DNA of 64,000 bases, taken from Romanomermis culicivorax. Its lineage: Eukaryota; Nematoda; Enoplea; Mermithida; Mermithidae. Positions within the stretch are counted from its first letter, which is position 1; every line of letters starts with the position of its first letter. Positions 57,124-64,000 of this stretch are shown in pieces. Both the position numbers and the translations under genes were made by a program. The notes beneath the pieces were generated by a model. It was given only the letters and a program-made list of their open reading frames with translations. It was not told the DNA's origin and made no database searches. The stretch is taken from contig CAWUHX010000146.1 of the NCBI GenBank assembly GCA_963922205.1, positions 186,001 to 250,000 of the forward strand. Direction: 5' to 3'.

Positions 57124-57855
57124 ATGAAAACACCATCAACTTCTTCAGCCTCCACAGCCGACAAACCCCCACCATACTGGGAATCCATAAACGTCAACAA
57201 ACATTACGTACAATGGGCCAAACAGCAACCACTTCAGAACAATCTTAGCTTCTGCTGGGACATAACATTTTATTTTCAATGCTTTCTTTGCTTCACTTTT
57301 GCATGCTCTTTTCTGCTTGGGATCCCATTAGAACCCTTCTCACTCTGTAGCCCCCACCAGAGCCCATGGTCAGCCCCCATGATCCAATCATCGTCAAGTT
57401 GTGGCCACCACCAGGCCCCAACTGGCCGCTGCTTCGACCCCCGCATATGACAACTCTGGTCATCTCACTATCATAGCCGGATCCAGTTGACAAAATGCGT
57501 TGGTCGAAGTGACATTGTCGCCCAAGCAACCATTTTCCCAGGGCATGCTCACCTCTCCGCACAGCATACAACGCCATACCCCTCTTGGTTTTGTTCTAAA
57601 GTCAACCATTTGAATCCATTTCGCTCCCTCGACCTGGTACCCACTCAATTTTATGTTGAATATCATGCCCGCTCTTCTTTAGAAAACAATGTCAAAAGGC
57701 TGATTCGGGCCACCGATTTGGAGTGTTGGTACGTCTCCTTGTTCGCAAGACCTCCGAACATGCTGCCCCCGCTGATCTTTCTTTCACCTAGAAATTTGGG
57801 GATGGCCTTGGCCACCCAGCCCATGCCAAATTTCCGTGGCTACACTCTGGTTGGC
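57124..57855 (+). pseudogene. LTR-B ORF3, N-terminal part
   Basis: ATG at 57124 (MKTPSTSSASTADKPPPYWE), a frame that stops at 57448-57450 and resumes in the same frame from 57487. It includes a hydrophobic Cys/Phe-rich run (FYFQCFLCFTFACSFLLGI, about residues 48-66), which could be a membrane segment, then Pro/Ser-rich sequence and a segment leading into the exonuclease (FYVEYHARSSLENNVKRLIR, LIFLSPRNLGMALAT). No counterpart in A was recognised with confidence. The start is plausible, not proven. Confidence 0.45.
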
Positions 57856-58405
57856 TTTGACACCGAGTCAATTATGGCCGTGGATATGAAAAATTTCCAG
57901 TTTGCTGTGCCCATGCCAGCTGATTCCATGACGTCCAGCTATCCGCGCTATGTCCAACTCGCGTTCCCCAATGGCACAATGTTCGTTTTTGAAACCTTCA
58001 CCGCCACCCCAGAAGACTGAACCTGGTTATTCTCCCTGGTCAACCGCAAGCACACTTCGATGGAGCCGACAACTGGGTGGGAATTACGCTCTTCTAGGCA
58101 CCCAGTTTTGAACGGATCCTCAAAAGAAGAATAAGGATCCCCTCGTCAAGGCGATCCATTTCGACACGTACCGCATTATGCGAAACATCCATATCTCCCC
58201 ACCGCTGTATGAGCTGGCTTGGCAGATAGGGTTTTTCCTCGAAAAGCGTACCTTGAAAGCTATTGTCTCCGCCATGTGGGACCAGGATGTTTCGAAACTC
58301 ATGCTGAGGTTCCCAGCCGCCTTGCGATTCTTCAACAACCGGGCGACATAGTTCCTACAATCGGATGTCCTCGCCTATGCCGCCCTTGACGCCTATTACC
58401 CGCTT
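57840..58405 (+). pseudogene. LTR-B ORF3: DEDDy 3'-5' exonuclease-like domain
   Basis: Motif I: YTLVGFDTESIMAVD, with D-x-E at 57859-57867. Next strand: YVQLAFPNGTMFVFETF, as in RNase D/WRN proteins (LLQLA...). After a shift at about 58018, NLVILPGQPQAHFDG and DNWVGITLF (motif II area; TAG at 58095-58097 and another shift near 58110 hide the Asp). Then, in a third frame, AIHFDTYRIMRNI (motif III Asp area), LYELAWQIGFFLEKRTLKAI, and after a TAG, SDVLAYAALDAYYPLL with Tyr 58376 and Asp 58388 (Y-x3-D). This domain removes nucleotides from 3' ends of DNA or RNA. Two shifts and two stops: inactive here. Confidence 0.7.
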
Positions 58406-59695
58406 TTATTGTTTTTGGCTTTCAGCCATTACGGCTTCATCCCCCAAGTATACAATGCTTCGGCATTGTTTCCCCATGACTCGTTGGATGCCACCGAAAT
58501 CAACCACCTCACTGAGGCGTTAATAGCTGCTTTTCACAACCTCCCATTAACGGATGTTCTACCCACCAACTCCCCCGACAAAATTTATCCCACTATCTCG
58601 CAAATCGCCCTCACAGCAATTATGCGAGACGAGGTTCTTTGGGAACGGTGCCCAATGCTTTTCGAAACATCAAAATATTGATGCATACGACACATCCCAA
58701 GCTTCTCACCGCCCCGAAAGTGCCCAAAAAGAAAAAGAAGAAGCAAAAAGACGAATGGAACAAGTCGTTGGAGGTATCAGACGACAAAGACCCTGCTATC
58801 CAACCTCGATCGTTGGTGGATGACCCGAAACGCCCTCAAGCAGCCATCACTTCGGCCATGAAGAGCGGGCTCACTGACCGGCTCAACGAATCGCTCAACT
58901 TCCTGGTCTCGCCTATGTACAAACTAGCCATCCGCGATTGCATCCAATTTGATCCTGATCCGGCTTTGCCACCGATTTGTCATCCGCGATCGAACCTACC
59001 AGGGTACCCATTATCATTATCTCCCTTCCTCCATCCTTAGTCTGTTACAGGTGGATGGCAACTGGTTTCGACGCCTAACAACTTGCATGCCATTGGCCGC
59101 ACTTTTGGCTTCACCTTGTTCCGCTGCAGAATACGCCTACGTCAATGATTCGCTAATTTGCCATGCTCAAAATTTCGATCCGGCAACACGTACCACCTTT
59201 TACAACTGTATGTGGTACCCCGCCAATGGCAACCCTCGAACACGCCTCATGGATTGGATGAATCGGATACTGGAGAGAAAGCCGTTTTTTGCAAGTGATC
59301 CCGGAACCTACGTCTGCAACCGGTTCGCTCTGCACCTGATTATCTTTGACGAGGATTTTCAAATGGAAACCACCATCAAACAAATTGATATGGACGAATC
59401 GGACTATACAACCAGCCCCTATAGCCGTTTTCATTTCTATTCGCATTTGCTCAACATCATCCATTTCCAAAATCGATTTTCATTCCCTGCGCGGGTGTAC
59501 ACATACCCTTTCCCGACTATGGCCTTGGTGCACACGCTCACTGCCAAGGAACTACTCGACCGCCCAACTTCAGCTATAGACCTAGAGCCCGCTGACAAAG
59601 AACTTTGGGCCCCCAATTTTCGATTTGAATATACATGCCAATTTTCACGCCGAGATTTTCGATTTGAATATAGCCAAGCTGCGGCCTTCAACTGA
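58406..59695 (+). pseudogene. LTR-B ORF3: conserved C-terminal extension
   Basis: Frames 58409-58681, 58639-59040 and 58949-59695 (two shifts). FLAFSHYGFIPQVYN and LFPHDSLDATEINHL continue from the exonuclease; then [87 protein letters not shown]. Element A has counterparts in the same order (46908-47920), so the extension is an old part of ORF3. No domain recognised. Ends at TGA 59693. Confidence 0.55.
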
Positions 59696-59766
59696 CGTGT
59701 GGGCCCTTCCTACACTCCTTGCCACAGCTGAGCTTAGGGCGACGATTTAACTGAATAACCGATTTT

Positions 59767-60594
59767 TTGAAATTGACACTCAACAATATATCGACCCTTG
59801 CACGGGTGCAGATGGATGAATCTACTCCGGTCAAACCCACTGCGATGGATGCCGAAACCAACACCAGAACCACTGAGCAAATGCTAACCAATATCCCCGA
59901 AGAAAGCACCCTCGACCACTCCACATCAATGGACATTGTGCCAGCGGAACCGGCAATGATGTCGCCTTCAACAGCGCCCGCCGTGGACCAGCACATTTAT
60001 TTGGCCACTTCAGCCATTCTGCCCGGACCTCCAATTATTGCCACTGTTGCCGCTGATAGGTATAGTGCTCTTGTTCGTTTTTCGCAACATATTATTTCAG
60101 GTCAGCAATGGCAAGCATTGGCCGCAACCCTCACCACGTACCACTTCCTGTCGCCACGGCCCGGTATGCTGTTCCCTGAACACCATTGGATGGATTATCC
60201 GAATGCGCTCAAAGAGGAAATACAACGTATTTTGCTGCCACAACCAACAACAGTACCGGTTTCTCAAGTCGCTCAACCAGCTCCAGTTATTGCTCAAGCA
60301 GCCATAGAGCCACCCGCCACACTGCCACCTCCGCCGGTACCTCAACCACCACCGCCTGCAACTCTATTGCCGCCGACAGCGCCTATGGATGTTCAAACCC
60401 CACAGGCTCCCAGTACATCCGGGCCTGCTTTAGATCGTCATGGCCAACCTATCCGAAAACCTGGACATTATGAGCACTCCCTGAAACGCAAGCAGCATCT
60501 TCAGGAAGAAGCCAAATCGCAAGTCTCACAAAATGCATATGAAGGACAAACTACGCACTGGACAAATGCCGCCACCCAGTACTTCACATACTGA
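59767..60594 (+). CDS. LTR-B ORF4, proline-rich N-terminal part
   Basis: 275 uninterrupted codons; ATG at 59767 or 59812 ([17 protein letters not shown]). Acidic/Thr-rich start, an ordered centre ([40 protein letters not shown]), a long Pro/Ala/Gln run ([17 protein letters not shown]) and a basic tail ([20 protein letters not shown]). Position just before the 3' LTR is where env or accessory genes sit, but there is no signal peptide or transmembrane helix. Element C has a similar Pro-rich frame in the same place. Confidence 0.5.
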   Translation: MKLTLNNISTLARVQMDESTPVKPTAMDAETNTRTTEQMLTNIPEESTLDHSTSMDIVPAEPAMMSPSTAPAVDQHIYLATSAILPGPPIIATVAADRYSALVRFSQHIISGQQWQALAATLTTYHFLSPRPGMLFPEHHWMDYPNALKEEIQRILLPQPTTVPVSQVAQPAPVIAQAAIEPPATLPPPPVPQPPPPATLLPPTAPMDVQTPQAPSTSGPALDRHGQPIRKPGHYEHSLKRKQHLQEEAKSQVSQNAYEGQTTHWTNAATQYFTY

Positions 60595-61470
60595 GCATGG
60601 CAAGACGCCCAGTGAACGAACAAACCGCTCCATGAACAATGCAACCAACAGAAAGCTCCAGAAACCGCTGGTCAAACTGGTTCTCAGACTAGCGCCACAC
60701 CGCAGCCGAAAGTCACGACCACAAAGACAGCAGCGCTGGCCAAACAAATGCTGCCTGCCCGCCAATCGGATAGTCACCGTTCCCATCTCAAGTCTCATTC
60801 CCGTGATGACGGCCACTGAAAAGAAACCCAACAACTGCACACTACAAGGGGTGCCAGCCTTCAACACAAATGCCGTAACCATGCACTGCTGCACAACACT
60901 CAAAGCGAACAAACGCGTATGGTGCACTCTACTGGTTTTTACGAAGAGGCGTACAAGCACAGTTTCTGCCGATCACCACCCAAACTGACTGACTATATTA
61001 GCCCATTGCATCGCGACGTGGAAATCCAGAAATGTATGGAAGCCTTGAAAAATCCGCCGAAACCGGTGTTCAAGGTTCCACTTCTGCCACTGCTCCCAAT
61101 GGACGTGGAACCAGCCACCTCATCTTCCATGTCGCTACCCCCTACAGCCACGTCGCTGCCGCCTAATGCCCCGACGTCCACCACAGCAACTACCGTAACA
61201 CACACTATGTCGCTGCCACGTACAGCCTCGACGTCAGTTCAAACCACTATGGGCACTCAACCATCATTGGTCATTATGACAGGACCGGTACTCGGAGCAG
61301 CCCCGTCGACCGATACAAATGCAACGTATCGAACCACGTTTGCCCAGCGAAGCGACAAGTTTGCCCAGTTACACATGTTTCGGAACCACGGACTCGCCGC
61401 ACTGCATCACGCTGGCATCGCCTCGTATCGATCCGTTCATCGAATTTTTCTCTCAGCTAACCTTGCATGA
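60595..61470 (+). pseudogene. LTR-B ORF4, middle part
   Basis: Overlapping frames 60533-60988 and 60919-61470. Basic sequence ([19 protein letters not shown]) gives way to [40 protein letters not shown], then Ser/Thr/Pro repeats ([33 protein letters not shown]). LTR-C has similar Ser/Thr runs at 15740-15950 on minus. Frameshifted; function unknown. Confidence 0.4.
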
Positions 61471-61930
61471 GATAGTTTTGATCAATTTTTTCAGTCCCCT
61501 TGGCATCTGCTTTACCATGGCCATCCACATCCGTGCAACCAATGCCTCGCTGGCATTATATCAATACTTTCGGGCTCACTATGGTACTACGTATCACGAA
61601 CAACAACCACCCGTATCGTCTGACGTCACTGCGCTAATTCTGCGATGGGTCACCGGCCTCTGGGCCGAGGAGCTCGGCGTAGTGGATGCCGTCCACACCG
61701 CCCATCTGGCACTCTTTTTGTACAAAGTGCGAGACCTAGACAACCCCTCATGTCTATTGCATGCTTATAACACTGCTGTCGGTTTAATCGATAGCTGGAT
61801 GGCCTACCCGATATATTCCCCATTCGAACAACCCCCAGAAATGGCGGACATCCAAAGAATCTACCTCCAATACCTTAGCGAAACCCACGGTCCCGTGCCC
61901 CTGCTGTGTGGGCACGATTTTTCTGCCTGA
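61319..61930 (+). pseudogene. LTR-B ORF4, C-terminal ordered part
   Basis: 203-codon frame whose tail from about residue 50 looks like a folded helical domain: [88 protein letters not shown] at 15400-15800 has a similar series (FYQLFHDDYF opposite [10 protein letters not shown]). No catalytic motif seen. Stop at 61928-61930. Confidence 0.45.
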
Positions 61931-62732
61931 TGGAACTTGCTGCCACTGAGACCATTGCTGCCAACAGGGTTACCCTCGGACCCCCCCTCTTTGATCACGA
62001 CACAGCTTCGGCCACCCAGCGTGAATCCTCTCTCACCACTATGTTCGCAAACCTTCACTTCCTCTTCTCACCCACGTCGTACCGCCGACTACGGCTGCTA
62101 TCCTCGCCAATCTCACCAGCAATCCCCATCCGCATCTGACACTTGCCACCATCCCCGCCATTGATTCAATGCTTTTGTACAGTAACATTTGTTTTCTTTC
62201 TTGTTTTCATTAAACTCATTCACACCGGTTGTTTTGTTTTTCTAATCTCTTTTGTCGTGCTTTATTTTTTGTACTAGTTACACCAGCCCATGTGCAGCCA
62301 TCGCTAAGACCATGCAGTAAGACGGCTCGACTTGTTCTACCACCACACACCCACACTTGCGCTGTTTGTCCTTCTGTTGCCTCCGCCAACTTGTGTGCCT
62401 GTTTTGTTATCGCTGTCAATGTAGTGGCCGGCCTCACCCTCCCATCCCCATGGCCTCGTATGCTGGTGCGCTCCAGTATAGCGGTGTGGATGGAGTGACA
62501 ACATGAGCTGCGGTGTTGCCTAACTTACAGCCTCGTTAATTGCGACCAGCATTGGGAGGTCTCACCCTACATGCGGCCCAAAATTGGCTCAAACAACTGC
62601 AACTACTCTGTAGGCTTTGCTGCATGATGCCGAAGATCCCTTCGGCCACCCCGGTGACGGCCTGTAGTGGCGGTGCCCTTTCCCCTTGCACGTTTTGATT
62701 ATTTCTTGACAAATACTTAGGGTGATCTACTG
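61931..62732 (+). other. LTR-B 3' untranslated region
   Basis: No conserved coding. Some short Ser/Pro-rich frames occur because the region is C-rich. Confidence 0.5.
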
Positions 62733-62748
62733 CAAGGGGGAGGGATGT
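62733..62748 (+). promoter_or_regulatory. Polypurine tract of LTR-B
   Basis: AAGGGGGAGGGATG directly before the 3' LTR start (TGTAGTG), the site where plus-strand DNA synthesis is primed. Confidence 0.85.
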
Positions 62749-63285
62749 TGTAGTGTGTTTCTGCCAATTTCATCATTTTTGTCAATCTGCGCATGAGACC
62801 CACAAGTACCAAGTGGAGCGAGCAACGTGGACCATCAACAGCCGTCTTACTGTAGGGCACGTGGGTACGCATGCGCCGGCTCTCTCTTAGTATATATAAT
62901 ATATTGTTTTCATTTTTGTGCGCTCAACACTAGTTTTATATTATACTTGTTGCCTCCCCGCACGCCTCATCACTTTATGTTTTTCTCCCTAGTGCGTGGG
63001 AGTGATTTATGTGCCCTCTTGCCCAGCCTCATTGTAGGTAAGTGTTGTTATTGCGTAAAGGTAAATTTGTAGAAAGTCTCTCTTTTCGTGTGATTATTTT
63101 CAGTTGGGAGACAAATTAAGGAAGTACGTTTCCTTAATTTGTAGGGTAATCAGTGTCGGGTTGAAGTACTATTAGTTAAGTTTATCGGGTAAGCGTAGGC
63201 GTGGGAAATACGTACATTAAGGACGAACCCTGGGATCCCACTCCTGCCTAACTCATCAATCCCCGACTCATTTACAAATACAACA
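62749..63285 (+). repeat. 3' LTR of LTR-B
   Basis: 537 bp, TGTAGTGTG...AAATACAACA, ungapped match to 50815-51351. Preceded by the polypurine tract. Confidence 0.95.
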
Positions 63286-63714
63286 ATCAGAGGCAATAAT
63301 CAATGATGGAGGAGCTGTCAACATGACATCTGTCGATGGCATGTGGTTTGGCAGCCTAGCCCAATACACAGGGTGCCATGGGGTATGCTGGAAATTTGGA
63401 GTATATAGGCCTGAGGGCCTTAAGGGTGAATGGTTTTATTGTTCGTTTAAACATGCATATTTTATTGCCGACTCAATGGCCAACATTTTTATTTTTTTAT
63501 TATTTTGGAGCATCAAAATTTGGCAACATTTTGATGCCATTGGCCCATTTTCAAGGAACGTTTTTTAACTTTTTATTTTATTATTGACACAGAGCATCGA
63601 AGGATTGCAGTTCAGTGCCAAACGAGGCTACTGAATGTTTTATTATTGTGCCAGGATTCTGGGGCCCTTGGGGGACCTGCTGACTTTCCTTTCATTGGTG
63701 GGAGAGTCTTGCCT
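63286..63714 (+). other. LTR-A interior resumed, 3' untranslated or ORF end
   Basis: Sequence between B's 3' LTR and A's purine tract. An 81-codon open frame (63323-63568) starts MTSVDGMWFGSLAQYTGCHG; no counterpart recognised in B. Confidence 0.4.
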
Positions 63715-63727
63715 TTGGGGGGAGGGA
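63715..63727 (+). promoter_or_regulatory. Polypurine tract of LTR-A
   Basis: GGGGGGAGGGA immediately before TGTCAGAG, the 3' LTR start. Confidence 0.85.
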
Positions 63728-64000
63728 TGTCAGAGAGTCAGTTCCTCTGATCCTCGGTCCTCTACTATCATCTATTTTATTTCTAAAGTTCTTTATTGCT
63801 AAAGTAGGTTCACTTCTCATTAGTTAAACAAATATTTCAAAACAGTTTGTGCTATACTTTTTTTGGTATCAAAAACAATAAATGGACGAAGTTGTTTTGC
63901 ATAATGTTTGTAGTTATGGTTTAGTGTTGTTTCCCCTATGGTTATGGTTATCATTTCTCAACCTTCACTCTTTATCTGGAAATTGTTTCCCAATAGATTT
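63728..64000 (+). repeat. 3' LTR of LTR-A (first 273 bp, cut by window end)
   Basis: Aligns to 38830 onward, sharing CATCTATTTTATTTCTAA, CACTTCTCATTAGTTAAACA and CACTCTTTATCTGG. It lacks ~120 bp present in the 5' copy and shows many substitutions, so A inserted well before B. Confidence 0.88.

Noticed and set aside
59767-61930. Envelope gene of LTR-B
   Set aside because: Position fits, but there is no signal peptide, no membrane anchor, no cleavage site and no conserved Cys pattern. The Pro-rich start and helical end do not resemble known env proteins.

Overview
The window is a piece of an AT-rich animal genome, most likely an invertebrate, made almost entirely of transposable elements. The evidence is a metazoan-type PIF/Harbinger element with spliced transposase and MADF genes, a DUF4371/ZMYM-like hAT transposase, capsid genes of a Polinton (Maverick), four Ty3/gypsy-type LTR retrotransposons, and several foldback or long-palindrome elements. 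I found no convincing single-copy host gene, rRNA, tRNA or CRISPR array. The phylum cannot be fixed from the sequence.

Layout. 1-1263: the 5' end of LTR retrotransposon D on the minus strand (LTR, primer-binding site, gag, zinc knuckle), inserted in a fragment of a palindromic repeat. 1264-6170: repeat fragments and an inverted-repeat element. 6171-12463: a TIR element with a nested, structurally complete 4.26-kb Harbinger element (8122-12383, TAA target duplication) that carries an apparently intact MADF gene and a decayed transposase. 13150-14325: a foldback element with 15-bp tandem units in its arms. 14453-18246: remnant LTR element C (minus strand). 18760-25926: two long palindromes of one family with satellite-like arrays between them. 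27534-30780: a hAT element (minus). 31146-32690: a palindrome and a second foldback element with 52-bp tandem units. 36210-38829: a Polinton capsid cluster (penton-like, small basic protein, major capsid; minus). 38830 to beyond 64000: LTR retrotransposon A, containing nested LTR retrotransposon B (50815-63285).

Most interesting. Elements A and B belong to one Ty3/gypsy-like lineage: same primer-binding site, same unusual CHHC zinc knuckle, homologous gag and pol. Both carry, downstream of integrase, an extra long reading frame (ORF3) that I read as a DEDDy-type 3'-5' exonuclease (RNase D/WRN-like) followed by a conserved C-terminal extension of unknown function. Element B, and apparently remnant C, carry a further proline-rich reading frame (ORF4) before the 3' LTR. 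If real, this is a retrotransposon lineage that encodes its own proofreading-type or RNA-trimming nuclease plus another accessory protein. All copies here are defective: B has lost its reverse-transcriptase core, A has lost the RT YxDD motif and the exonuclease motif I acids.

Element B is younger than A: its two LTRs differ at about 40 of 537 positions by hand count, while A's LTRs are more diverged and one has a large deletion. Many of the nonsense codons in the window are TGA at an expected arginine, which fits CGA-to-TGA decay at methylated CpG.
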